From positions 16,028,814-16,092,813 of the forward strand of contig NC_080548.1 of NCBI RefSeq assembly GCF_028640845.1: a stretch of 64,000 bases of DNA. The letters are read 5' to 3'. Origin of the DNA: Ahaetulla prasina. Its lineage: Eukaryota > Chordata > Lepidosauria > Squamata > Colubridae. The translations under genes were made by a program, and so were the position numbers. Below the pieces are notes generated by a model. It did not search any database. It had not been told where the DNA came from and saw only the letters and a list, made by a program, of their open reading frames with translations. This document shows positions 23,108-32,532 of this stretch, in pieces; position 1 is the stretch's first letter; every line of letters starts with the position of its first letter.

Positions 23108-26100
23108 TATGGCAATGTGTGTGTGGGGGGGGGGGAGAAGAGGTCATCTCAAAAAAGACAGCTGCCTCCAGCTACCTGTAATTACTTTTTTCCTATTCAA
23201 AAAGGTATTAATTGGTATGGGTTAAGGAAGTAGTTATATTCCTAACCTTCAAGTCATTCTCACTCATAATATTCTCAATTATATGTTACTTTACAAGAGG
23301 ACATATATTTATGTTTTCCTGCTTTTAATTATATAATCATAAGCCAAAATATGCCACATAAAATGATATGCCAGAATCGAACCGTAAGCAGAGAAACTGG
23401 TTTCGCTACCACATTCTAGAATTTTATCACTTTCAGGTTTGAGGGTCCAACAATTACATTCCCCAGAGAATTAGTTTGCGACTTGTTCCAGCAATCTTAC
23501 CATCAAATCTATGCACTGTTAATTGCAAAAAGTTAAACAGAAAAGCAGCATTAAATTACATGCCCAGAAGAACATACAGAAATGTTGTATGTTAGACTGG
23601 CCATAGAAGAAGTTTATACAATACTATTAAAGTAGAACAACTATAAATTGGACAAACAGGCCATTTTGTCTTTGTTAATTTACAAGACTGATTTTTGGTT
23701 CTCCAACAAATCAATTAAAGAAGGCAGTTCTTTATATCAAATACAGACATCAGTCAAATAATATGCAAATTATTTACATCAGGGGTCTCCAGCCTTGTCA
23801 ACTTTAAGACTTGTGGACTTCAACTCCCAGAATTTCTCAGCCAGCGATGCTGGCTGAGGAATTCTGGGAGTTGAAGTCCACAAGTCTTAAAATTGACAAG
23901 GCTGGAGACCCCTGATTTACATCATGCACAAAAGACTATTTTTCTTCGCCTTAACCAATTAAGCTACATTTCCACAATTAAGTAACTTCTAATTTTAAGT
24001 TTTTAATCTCATCAACTGATATTTGTCTCCAAATCTTCCTTTTATAAATTTGTATCATGGCAGTCATCACCAACCCTGCTTTTCTGTTTTCTCTATCAAC
24101 TCTTGTTTTTCCTCAAAAAGCCAAAAATATCTAAACCGAATTTAAGCTTAAAACAGAAAGCTCTCTTCCAAGAGCCATTTGATGCCTTTCCACATTCTTT
24201 GGTGGGGGGGAGGGGGGGAGTTTAAAGCAAGAACATGATATTTCTCCTGGATATCTTACCTGTATGAGGACAGAATGTTAAGAGGTGGTGGTTTATTACA
24301 AGTACTGTATGTTTCAAGGACAGGCAGCGGGGCAGATTCTCTCTCAAAGAGCTTTTGGTCCTGAGTTGTAGAACTCTTGAAGGCTTTCCTGGTGTTAATA
24401 CCTTGTAAGGACACTATGAAAAAAAAAAGTGGGAAAGAAAATAGTCATTTGAAACACAAGTTAGTATTTTTTATTATTTTTTTACAAAACGTAAACTTTC
24501 CCTTCCTACTCTAACCAGCAATCCAATGGATGGAACAGATTGGGATGTCCAACCTTGGCAACTTTCGGACTTGTGGATTTCAGCTCCCAGAATTCAACAC
24601 CCTGCAACAGACTATCTGAATTTGCAAAAAAATAACTATACCTTGCATGTTTGTTTCTTAAGTCTTGTCTAACCTTGTGTTCCCTTTCCTTCTCAAAAAT
24701 GTTGGCAGTTAACTTACACAGTCAATCCAAGCAGCTGAATTCCACGGTTTAATCAGAAGAAAGGGCTGGAGAGGACCTCAAGGCAAGGAGTGCTTCTTTC
24801 GAACGAAATCTGTTCACGGTTGTCCTTTCCTCTATTATCAGTGTTTCTCAACCATATCAAGGCCATGTGGACTTCAACTCCCAGAATTCCTCAGGCAGCA
24901 TGGGGAATTCTGGGAATTGAAGTCCACACGTCTTCAAACTGACAAACATTGCTCTATACAGAGCGGTAAACCAAAAGACATTTATGCTTCTCATTATTAT
25001 GAAGTGACTTCTTCCTCGTTATCAAAATAAGGCAGGGCACCACTTTTCTACAAGATTCATGCATGATGGATCAGCCGAGACTGTTGGGTGATTCAAGGTG
25101 ATTTCCCAAAGTCTCAAGAAAAAAAAAAAGGCTTTTGCTGCAGTTCTGAATCATAATGTTCTAAAAATATAGCATTTTATATACCTTCTTCCTCCTTGGG
25201 ATCCAACTGAGTAACTTTCACCTGAAGGCGATCAACTCTCTCAACTAAAGAGCTGACTCGAAAGGCAAATGTGGTTGCTTGTGCAGCAAGCTCTCTGAAT
25301 ATGTCCTCTGCAAATTTACCTGGAAAAAAAAAAAAAAGAGAGGCATGTTGATTGAAATGCTGGGAAAAAAATTTCCCAGAAAAAAAGCAACAGTAAAATC
25401 ACTTTCACACAATTGCCAAAAAAACAAAAAACAAAAAAACAAGAAACCCAAACAACCCTAAATGTATGGCCAGGTAGTCACAAGTTGACCTCAATAAAAT
25501 GAGTCTTTGACTTAAGCACGCACATAATTAAGTATTTTTGTTGCTCTTATTCACAGGATGCGATTACAGAAAAGCAGTATATTTCCCTTCAAAGCTAGAA
25601 TAGTAAAAAAAAAAAGAAGGTTCCATAGAAACATTGAACATACATATGGTACTTCCATAAGTTAAGCTTATTTATGGTCTAAAACTAATTAAAGCATAAA
25701 ACACAATACTCAAAAGCGCAAGAAAAGCAAATCCGAAACAAATAGTAATGAGGTACCAATTGCCTTCAGCAAACTATAGCTACTGCTATAAATCGACAAG
25801 AACATCTTTCAAAATAAAAGGAAGGAACTGATACAGAATTGATAAAGACTTATTAAATAGTAAGTAGGTAATCAGGAGTCAAACTGCAGCATCACAGTCA
25901 AGCAGCAACTTAGAATCAAAAAAATAAGATTCTCACAATTTTAATAATCAGATTTACTGGTAGGATAAAACAAGGTAAAGGTGAAGGTAAAGGTTCCCCT
26001 CACGCATATGTGCTAGTCATTCCCGACTCTAGGGGACGGTGCTCATCTCCGTTTCAAAGCCGAAGAGTCAGTGCTGTCCAAAGACGTCTCCGTGGTCATG

Positions 26101-29100
26101 TGGCTGGCATGACTAAACGCCAAAGGCCCATGGAACGCTGTTACCTTCCCACCAAAGGTGGTCGTTATTTTACTATTTGCATTTTTTACTTGCTTTTGAA
26201 CTGCTAGGTTGGTAGAAGCTGGGACAAGTAACGGGAGCTCACCCTGTTACGTGGCACTAGGGGTTCGAACCGCTGAACTGCCGACCTTTCAATCGACAAG
26301 CTTAGCCACTGAGCCACCAGGTCCCCGAGTCTAAAACAAGTTAGATTACAGCAATCTTGGCAAGTGAATATGTTTATGTTCTGCCATTTATTAAAGTGGG
26401 GATTCCATGAACTGCCTATTCTTGCAGTGTGGAAGTGCCTTCCTGTTTTCCTGATAAAAGAGGAAATGCACAGCTATTCAACACTTGTAATACTTTGAAA
26501 CCCACCGTTCTCTTCCCTAAGAAGGCTATTACACATTCCGTGGGTCTTTTTCGCTTCTAATATGGTCTGCGGGATAAAGAAAATAGAGCTCTATTCCACT
26601 GTCTTCTGGAAACTCTAAAAGACTGACTTCATTACATGATACCCAGAGGAGGTGCCATCTCTCTGCTTTCCTTCACACTGGGCACAAAGTCATTTATTAC
26701 TTGCAGGTGGCAGCACCAGAAAACAAAGCAAGGTACTTTCAAGGTTGAAAATAATGTTCCCAATGTTGTATGGGAGATTTAATGTTCCTACTAAATCAAA
26801 CAAAAGGTCTGGAAAAGAAACTTCATGGGGAGCAGATATTAAAAACATTTTAAATAAATAATTAAAACAAATTAAAGTCTACAGGCAAACGTATGAAACA
26901 CCTGAAGTTTTCCCGTGGACTCCCGAGAAGCCCTCAGCAGTGTATCAACAATTTTGAAATGCCAAGAAAATGAAGAAAATCATTTAGTATTTATTCAATT
27001 ATATTGATGGATTCCTTGTTTTCACGAAGACAATAGATTTACACAGATCCTAAGTGTGTCGCACTAATAGGAAACGGAATGGGACAGCTCACCACGGCCA
27101 GCTGCAGGACAATTTAGCAATCCAATTTAATAATTAAAATAATTTTAAAAAATATTTTAATTTTTTGTCGTTCACATTTCATTCTGTCCCTTCTCATGCA
27201 TTCTTTCTTTAAGGATTCTATTCCACCATGTCTTTGATATTAGAATTAGTCTTGCCCCGCGGTGAGTTGTCCCGTGGTGAGTTGTCCATGGCAAGTTGGC
27301 TGCGGCGACCCACTTGGAAAGGGGTCTCCAACCTTGGCAACTTTAAGACTTGTGGACTTCAACTCCCAGAATTCCTCAGCCAGCTTTGGGACTCTGGGAG
27401 TTGAAGTCAAGTCTTAAAGTTGCCAAGGTTGGAGATCCCTGCACTAGGAAACCAGGAGAAGCAACAATGATTAGCAAAGACCGAAAGATATGGAAATATA
27501 TAGTAAAAAGTATTAGTGTGAATTCTTTTAGCCATATTTTCTTTACCCTTAAATATTTCACCATACAAAAAAGGCAGCAAATACTTTTAGGGTTATGCAT
27601 TTATGTGTTATGCTTATGTATACTGTCTATATCACTGTGAGATTTCGAGTGTGATCCTATCTGGAAAGAATACCAAATGTAGGCTGCCATATAAAGTACT
27701 CTAAGTCACACAGTACTTAAAAGGGTTTTCTTTCACACTTCATAGTGCCAAATTTGCACTTTATTCTTTGTACAAACATAATTCTCCCTTGATGCTACCA
27801 CCTTTGATTAAATGCAACACACGCTACTTTATTTGACTCAGTTTGTATTTCTATTGAGCCTTTACACCCTAGGGAATTAGCAGATCTCTGAGGATCCACA
27901 GGTGAAATAATTGTCAACTTTTTCAATAAACCTTTTTATCTTGAAAAGTATTGCTTTTTGATCATACTATCCCCTCAACTCTGTAACTGCACAAGTGTCA
28001 CATACGGAAAGAAGGGGTTCCACAATCCATAAAGTTCACACCATGTATTATGTGTGGAGCAGGGAGAGAGGAAAAACAAGCTCAGATTAAAAAGTGCTAC
28101 ACGTATATAATTTTTTTCTGAGTTAACTGCAGCAAGGATATAGGCAACATTTCCAAAACAATCCAGAAAGTGTAAGATCTAAAAGGTTTTGGCTTTCTTC
28201 AATCATACCCAAGTTTTAATAATAAAAATATCATAATCAAAAACAGAATCAGATCTGCCTCATTCCCTTCCAACCCCCACCCCTTTCCTTAGAAAGGCAC
28301 AATGATTTCAGGAAAAGGCTCCCTTCCATAATTTTCATTCGACAGTAATATCCAGACTTGATATATTTCAACCTTTTCAAAGCTCCAGAGCAGCATTTTA
28401 TGTACATGTCAAACTGTCTTGTGCACACATTTGCTTTGCAGGCAGAAATACTGTGGTTCCTTCCAAAAAGGGTGGGGAACAAAGAAGAAAAGATAACAGC
28501 AGGGGAAGAAGCTCCTCCTTGACTCACCTTAGTCATTATTTGGGATTGTACGGTAGAACAGATGTGGTAAACCCATTTTCTTTTTCAAGCTGAACTACTA
28601 GTGTCAGCACAGATGTGTGTATTGAGTGGTCTATAATGGTTTGGCAAGGATCTCTGACCCCCAGTTGTTTAATAGTAAAACAAAAGACTTTCCACCAACA
28701 CAGTTCTTATCCTCAATAAATAAAGCCCGGAACATCCAGATTATAGGTTTAAAAAAAATGTTTCATCTGGTTAATCTTAAACTTACAAACAGGTTTTTAT
28801 TTATATTTTGGTTTTCTGTGCAATCTGACACTTGGTTTCTCACTCTAGCTTGTTAGGAACAGATCGAGCTCCTGATACACAGTTAAAGAAGGGACTTCCA
28901 CAGTTTGGTTGCTCCTGCTGAGGTGTGGTGCAACAGGAGTGACTAAACAACAAGTACCAGCTTACTTGCATGATTTTCAGAAAGTCAGAATAGCACAGAG
29001 AAGGGTAGATAGATCTCGGCATTTGAATTATACTCTTCAGTGGTAAGATTGTGTGCTGCACCTCCTTTGGTTCACCTTTTCCTAAACTCTGGGAGACAGC

Positions 29101-32100
29101 AAGCAACCTAGCACCAGGGATAGTTAAGCTAATAGGCAAGCAGAATGTGGAGAAAAAAAACAAGTTTATCACCCACTTCTAAATAGATGAACAACATCTG
29201 TATCTGAAGCTCTTGCACTGAGGTTAATGAACCTCAGAAGCAATTCATTAAGATCTGGAGGACAGCAATCAGTGATAAGAATGTTAACGTTTAACTGCCA
29301 GGAGGTAAGTTACTTTCGACATGCAACTTACAAAGTCCACGAAAGGCTGAAGTGGAACATGGGAAGAACGTGCAGATGGACACGGTAAGCAAAACATAAA
29401 AAAAATAAGATGGACACAGTGGTGAAATCTAAATTTCTTTCCTACTGTGGGCGTGGCTTGGTGGGGGGGGGTCATGTGACTGTAACCATGCAACTGGGAG
29501 ATCAAAAGACAGAAACTCACTATGTCCTGCTGGAGCAAGGTTGGACTAGATGACCTCCAGGTCCCTTCCAGCCCTGAAACTGCATCTAGTGCCAGGTTTG
29601 TAGTCCTTCCTTTCCTCTCCTTTTTCCTCCCTCCCTCCCTCCCTTTCTCTCTCTTCTTTCTTCTCTCTCTCTCTCAAATGAACATCCCTATTTTTTGCCT
29701 ACGCCCCCCATTTTTTGCCTAAGAGCCTTCAGCTTTTTTACCTTTTAAAAAATGCTTTTAAAAGTAAAAAAAAAAGCCTCTGATAACAAGGCACCTCAGC
29801 TGGGATCGTCAGAGCCTTGTTTTAACCCTTCAAAAGCATTTTTTACAACCTCTTTGGCTGAAGAGGTTCTTTAAAAAATGCTTTTAAAAGTTAAAAAAAA
29901 AGGGCTCTGACGATCGCGTGGCTCAGCGGGACATGGGGGTGGGGTGGGGCAGGGATTTTTGCTACTGGTTCTCCAAACCATCCGCCACCATTGCTACCGG
30001 ATTGGCCGATGTGGTCTGAACCGGGAGCATTTCACCCCTGGATGGATAGGTCTTAGTTGCAAGACTCCATTGACCTGAGCTTCCATTTGTGCTATGTAGC
30101 TATCTTCCCCAGCCAAGGCAGAACTTGGTCATCTCAACTATGGGAAGGTGTGAAAGTTGTACAAGTGTGAATGTGTTTGAATTCCTTTTTCACAAACTCC
30201 AAAATCAATATTTTATTGTTGTTGAATCTTGGTGTCTTGTGATACTCACTGCATGAGATTAAGCTATATTTCCCAAGAGTGGCCCTGCTTCATTACATCA
30301 GTAAAAGGCAAGGCGTTGACTTGATTGCATGATGGTTGTATGATAAATGGTATCCTCTGCACAACTGGTCCTATGAAATTTATAAATTTGATTCTATGAT
30401 TTTCCAAATCCTGGTTATTAGATTCTTTTTCTGCTGCTTGGACAAAGACGGCATATAAATAAATAGCAGACGGTCAGCAGACATTTTCTTTCCATCTTGT
30501 GTCATGGACACACAATGTGCCTACAACTTTCAGCTCTTCTACAAATGCTGGGGTATTTATAGCCCAATCTTACGCAGAAACGTTTCATTTCATTCAACAG
30601 GAAATTCAAAATGCATGTTCACAGGTGTGAAGTCTTAGTCTTCAAATATCTGCATTTACATATCCTTGCATGCATATAGGGAAAGCCACCATAACAGAAG
30701 TCTGTGAGTAAGATATGACTTGCAGGAATAAAGGCTTTGAATTGGGCTCCTAGACCAGGGGCCCTCAAACTATTTATTTATTTATTTATTTATTTAATTA
30801 AACTTTTATACCGCCCTTCTCCCGAAGGACTCCCGAAGGACCCGAAACTATGGCCCGCGGGTCGGATACGGCCCACCGAAGCCATTAATCTGGCCCGTGC
30901 AGGACCACAAGGCTGCCCCGCCCACATTGCCCCACCTACCCGCCAGCCCCCACCTGCCTTCTGGAGGCTGGGGAAGCCAAAAATGGGTTGTGCAGAGGCC
31001 TCCCATGGCCAAAAACGGCCCCATTTTTGGGCGACAGAGTGGTTCTGGACACCGGGGAGATCAAAAACGGGCCTGTTTTTGGCTTCCCCAGCCTCCAGAG
31101 AGTCTCCCCCTTTGGGGTCTTTTTGTGGGTGGGAGGGGGGCAGAAATTCTGACTTGGGGTCTGCTTCGGCCTCCTGGCGCGGGGCTTTGGGCGAAGGCTG
31201 GAGGGAAGCACCGCAGGTGGCAAAGAGCCAGAGGGCCTTGTTCCAGTGAAACTGCATTATGGCCTGGAACTGGCTGACCATCTCAGCCTGCTGAGCCTCC
31301 AGGCGCCAGTACCTGGCCTTGCACTCCCACAGGTCTTCCCTCTGCTTGGAAAGCCTAGGCTCATAGTCCTCAGTGAGGTGCTTCTGCTGAGCCTCCTTCT
31401 CGGTCAGATCCAATTTGAACTGAGCCAGCTGTTTTGCCAATTCTTTCTTGTGGTGGCTGCTTAGCTTCAACAACTGCTTCCTGTTGGGGCCCTAAGGAGT
31501 CCAGGTGGGCAGGCGAGTAGTAGCTGGCAGGGGAGGGGCGAGTAGAGGCCGGTGAGGTGCCCCTCAACATGAGTGCCATTGAGTTGGCCATGTCCACCAG
31601 TCACATGACCATCTAGCTACACCCATCCAGCCGGTCATTAGGCAGATCATATTGGCAGTCCATAGGATTTAAAATTATGAATGTAGTGGTCCCTGAGGCC
31701 CGAAAGGTTGGTGACTCCTGCTTTAAGTAACTATAATTTGTTGAGAATTCTGGTTATTGGGCAAATTAGAAATATTAATAACCGCAACTACCACATTTTT
31801 GACAGCTTGGATAGAATCACTGATTATTTATCTCAAAGAGTAAATGAAGTATATTCAGTAAATCATTTTGGAAAAATGAAGACTGCTAGAATAAGGTAAC
31901 ATTTCAGATTGCAAAAATTGCTGTGGCCTATTTCTCTTTTTATTACTTCAGCCCCCGTTTTACTCAGCTTTTATATGATGATATTGTCCATATCATCATA
32001 TGGACATTTTAATATAGATTAAAAACTATACCCAACTCATTATTATTCATCTGCAGACATACTGAACAAGAGAATGGATTAAAATTGGGGGATTTCAGGT

Positions 32101-32508
32101 ATGCAACGAAGTAGGTTTCCGTTCTAATCATTAAATTGCTTCCTTTTATGTTCTGACAAAATTCTGAACCCCGGAATCTGAACAATGCTTAATAGTGTGC
32201 CTCATGTTTTATCTCAGCTTTTACTCCAACTACCCTGTGCATTCCTCTCAAAGAACATTACATGGAAGATCTTTTGGTACTGAGAAAGATGGATAATAAA
32301 TAAGTCACAAGGAAAGAGGGCACCAAGAAAGAATTGGGAGCCCAACAGCTCTTGAGAGCAGTTTGCTATGGTACTTACTTAAGCTACCCAGCTGTCGAAT
32401 GACATTTGCCAGGGTGATGTTGGTCGCACATTCCAGCTCATTCCGAACACTGGGCAATGTCTGGCGGCACAGGTGCCTTGGCTCGATATTTCTTGTTACT
32501 AATGGCAT
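15727..32508 (-). CDS. WASF2: WASF2 (WAVE2), actin nucleation-promoting factor, 8 coding exons
   Basis: WAVE2 is the subunit of the WAVE regulatory complex (with CYFIP, NCKAP1, ABI and BRK1) that activates Arp2/3 at the leading edge downstream of Rac. The coding parts are 32379-32508, 25185-25319, 24260-24413, 22336-22453, 20771-20895, 18246-18401, 16591-17093 and 15727-15884. All have GT-AG borders and they sum to 1479 nt, 492 residues plus stop. Seen in the translation: the WAVE homology domain from [14 protein letters not shown] (residues 1 to about 170), Tyr150 in [10 protein letters not shown] (the Abl site in mammals), a basic stretch at about 170-212, a proline-rich region at about 245-420, a WH2 motif with LLSAIR at 434-439 and LRKV at 444-447, and a C-terminal central-acidic tail with Trp490. 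The N-terminal sequence ([10 protein letters not shown]) fits WASF2 and not WASF1 or WASF3. The start lies in a good Kozak context (CCACCATGC). No frame break is visible. Introns make up most of the span. Confidence 0.96.
15885..16590 (-). other. WASF2: WASF2 intron 8
   Basis: 706-bp last intron. A 42-base CT repeat (GA in the transcript) ends about 50 nt upstream of the terminal-exon acceptor. No other structure is seen. Confidence 0.93.
15933..15975. repeat. (CT)n microsatellite beside the WASF2 last-exon acceptor
   Basis: About 21 uninterrupted CT units, giving a GA purine run in WASF2 pre-mRNA. Open frames made of alternating Ser-Leu or Arg-Glu across it are artefacts of the repeat. Confidence 0.97.
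16591..17093 (-). CDS. WASF2: WASF2 exon 8, proline-rich region and start of WH2
   Basis: 503 nt, acceptor CTCCACAG, donor CAAG then GTGAGC. The exon codes for residues 273-441: [11 protein letters not shown], then [11 protein letters not shown], long proline runs ([33 protein letters not shown]), then [17 protein letters not shown] and SAIRQ. The proline runs recruit profilin and SH3 proteins such as IRSp53, and the end opens the actin-binding WH2 motif. The region is close in length to the human one despite its low complexity. Open frames read on the opposite strand here are shadows of the proline codons. Confidence 0.95.
17094..18245 (-). other. WASF2: WASF2 intron 7
   Basis: 1.15-kb intron between exons 7 and 8 with canonical borders. 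No repeat family was recognised. AT-rich. Confidence 0.92.
18246..18401 (-). CDS. WASF2: WASF2 exon 7, start of the proline-rich region
   Basis: 156 nt, acceptor GGTTTTAG, donor TTTAG then GTAAGT. The translation [20 protein letters not shown] and then [20 protein letters not shown], ending in LPPPPAEF (residues 221-273), matches the WASF2 linker and the first proline clusters. Assignment rests on the joined phase (GG + A) and on the VYQNGSIG and PPPPAEFSYP motifs. Confidence 0.94.
18536..18931. mobile_element. mariner-like element, intron 6
   Basis: Starts CAGGTAGTCCTCAACTTGC after TA and ends GTAAGTCGAGAACTATCTA before TA. Near full-length copy with the shared body (GCAAGAAAGGTCATAAAATG). 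Confidence 0.88.
20520..20632. mobile_element. palindromic hAT MITE, intron 6
   Basis: Near-perfect 113-bp palindrome starting CAGGGGTCTCCAACCTTGG and ending in its reverse complement. Flanks are ATCTAGAG and AGCTAGAG (7 of 8). Confidence 0.93.
20771..20895 (-). CDS. WASF2: WASF2 exon 6, basic region
   Basis: 125 nt, acceptor TTTTATAG, donor GGAGG then GTAAGA. The translation [18 protein letters not shown], then [15 protein letters not shown] and VDTREKHG (residues 180-221), is the lysine/arginine-rich stretch that binds acidic phospholipids such as PIP3 in WAVE2. It is two residues shorter than human at its end. A palindromic MITE (20520-20632) lies about 140 bp into the following intron. 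Confidence 0.94.
20896..22335 (-). other. WASF2: WASF2 intron 5
   Basis: 1.44-kb AT-rich intron. A short retroposon tail (about 21022-21110) and a GTTT repeat near 21311 are the only structures seen. Confidence 0.9.
21022..21110 (-). repeat. short retroposon tail
   Basis: TTTATTTATTGAATTTGTAT followed by GGGCAGCTTAC resembles the reversed 3' end of a common squamate retroposon (GTAAGCCGCCC...GGGCGG...AAATAAATA), also seen near 30770-30840, 32810-32870 and 63877-63930. Confidence 0.45.
22336..22453 (-). CDS. WASF2: WASF2 exon 5, contains Tyr150
   Basis: 118 nt, acceptor CTCCTAG, donor AGG then GTGAGA, ending in phase 0. It codes for [18 protein letters not shown], then [19 protein letters not shown] and KHR (residues 140-179). 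Tyr150, the Abl phosphorylation site known in mammalian WAVE2, keeps the same residue number. The basic region begins at the end of this exon. Confidence 0.96.
22664..22733. repeat. (TA)n-(TG)n compound microsatellite
   Basis: About 20 TA units run into about 14 TG units in intron 4, directly against the Penelope-like palindrome. Confidence 0.97.
22734..22985. mobile_element. Penelope-like element fragment in palindromic arrangement
   Basis: 22734-22876 is a near-perfect inverted repeat (CTTGGCGGCGTTTCGACGAA on the left, CGAAACGTCGCCAAG on the right) centred on a GGGAGCAC/GTGCTCCC pair. A second inverted pair follows: ACCCGAATAACCAAAGACC (about 22901-22920) against ATCTTTGGTTATTCGGGT (22967-22984). 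From memory, this sequence occurs in terminal repeats of squamate Penelope-like retroelements. The sequence alone shows only the inverted structure. Confidence 0.6.
23040..23104. repeat. (CT)n-(TA)n compound microsatellite
   Basis: CT units followed by about 25 TA units in intron 4. Confidence 0.97.
23780..23914. mobile_element. palindromic hAT MITE, intron 4
   Basis: 135-bp near-perfect palindrome (CAGGGGTCTCCAGCCTTG at each end) with a perfect 8-bp duplication ATTTACAT (23772-23779, 23915-23922). Arms meet at CAGCCAGCGATGCTGGCTG. Confidence 0.95.
24260..24413 (-). CDS. WASF2: WASF2 exon 4
   Basis: 154 nt, acceptor TTCATAG, donor ACAG then GTAAGA. It codes for residues 89-140: [15 protein letters not shown], then [19 protein letters not shown] and a [10 protein letters not shown] end. 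This is the end of the WAVE homology domain, including the meander segment that contacts CYFIP in the inactive complex. It is collinear with the mammalian exon and has a few conservative changes. Confidence 0.95.
24414..25184 (-). other. WASF2: WASF2 intron 3
   Basis: 771-bp intron with AATTCTGGGAGTTGAAGTCC-type MITE material: a half copy at about 24547-24598 and a palindromic copy at about 24840-24950. No other feature is seen. Confidence 0.93.
24840..24950. mobile_element. diverged palindromic hAT MITE, intron 3
   Basis: CAGTGTTTCTCAACC at one end and a palindromic core (GGACTTCAACTCCCAGAATT and its reverse complement). The 8-bp flanks are too decayed to call. Confidence 0.75.
25185..25319 (-). 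CDS. WASF2: WASF2 exon 3, WAVE homology domain helices
   Basis: 135 nt coding for residues 44-89. The acceptor has an uninterrupted T run before CCAG, and the donor is GAAG then GTATAT. The translation reads [14 protein letters not shown] and then [18 protein letters not shown], the conserved helical part of the family. One difference from mammals is Phe where they have Tyr in SKYAEDIF. The T-run length varies easily, so the acceptor may be polymorphic. Confidence 0.95.
25975..26331 (-). mobile_element. Sauria SINE, intron 2
   Basis: Minus-strand copy with the tail GTAAAGGTTCCCCTCACGC at the left, CATTCCCGACTCTAGGGGAC, and the tRNA-like head at the right (GGGGTTCGAACCGCTGAACT, AGCCACTGAGCCACC). 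The 9-bp duplication TAAAACAAG is perfect (25966-25974 and 26332-26340). Confidence 0.95.
27319..27441. mobile_element. palindromic hAT MITE, intron 2
   Basis: Begins AAGGGGTCTCCAACCTTGG and ends CCAAGGTTGGAGATCCCTG. Flanks are CACTTGGA and CACTAGGA (7 of 8). Confidence 0.9.
29417..30040. mobile_element. hAT element with hairpin modules, intron 2
   Basis: Ends CAGTGGTGAAATC and GCATTTCACCCCTG. Flanks are GATGGACA and GATGGATA (7 of 8). Inside are a CR1 3'-end segment (about 29520-29590), a TCCC/CT-rich stretch, and hairpin modules around AAAAATGCTTTTAAAAGT (about 29740-29765 and 29830-29900). Related to 53889-54292, 60349-60637 and 61058-61574. Confidence 0.85.
29520..29590 (+). mobile_element. 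CR1 3'-end fragment
   Basis: CAAGGTTGGACTAGATGACC followed by TCCAGGTCCCTTCCAGCCC is the conserved CR1 3' UTR signature. It lies inside the hAT element. Confidence 0.75.
30756..31720 (-). mobile_element. large hAT-like element with an embedded coiled-coil reading frame
   Basis: Left end CAGGGGCCCTCAAACT and right end GGTTGGTGACTCCTG are diverged inverted repeats of hAT type. Flanks (TCCTAGAC, CTTTAAGT) do not match, so the two ends may come from different elements. A TTTA-tailed retroposon piece is inserted at about 30771-30844 between two AAACTA motifs. The minus-strand frame from about 31490 to 31200 codes for charged heptad-like sequence ([20 protein letters not shown], then [17 protein letters not shown]). 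I do not recognise the source protein. Further on the frame is repeat sequence. Confidence 0.55.
30771..30844 (-). repeat. TTTA-tailed retroposon end inside the hAT-like element
   Basis: (TTTA)n followed by TTATACCGCCCTTCTCCCGA, flanked by AAACTAT on both sides, which looks like a short target duplication. Confidence 0.6.
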
Positions 32509-32532
32509 GGTGGATCAGCTTCAAACAGGGCT
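32379..32532 (-). CDS. WASF2: WASF2 exon 2, start codon and N terminus of the WAVE homology domain
   Basis: The acceptor is a T-rich tract ending in CAG at 32533. About 24 nt of 5' UTR precede the ATG at 32508-32506. The exon codes for residues 1-43 plus the first base of codon 44 and ends at a canonical donor (TTAA then GTAAGT). The split serine codon (A + GT) is completed by exon 3, which fixes this donor over a GTACC site a few bases further on. This part carries the N-terminal helix that packs with ABI and BRK1 in the complex. Confidence 0.95.

Larger units (their letters stand above)
22454..24259 (-). other. WASF2: WASF2 intron 4
   Basis: 1.8-kb intron with TA/GT and CT/TA microsatellites, a palindromic Penelope-like fragment (22734-22985) and a palindromic hAT MITE (23780-23914). 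The stretch 23110-23770 shows nothing recognisable. Confidence 0.93.
25320..32378 (-). other. WASF2: WASF2 intron 2
   Basis: Intron of 7.1 kb. It holds a Sauria SINE (25975-26331), a palindromic MITE (27319-27441), a hairpin-module hAT (29417-30040) with a CR1 3' end inside it, and a large hAT-like element (30756-31720). The remainder (26.35-27.3, 27.45-29.4, 30.05-30.75 and 31.72-32.37 kb) shows nothing I recognise. Confidence 0.9.
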
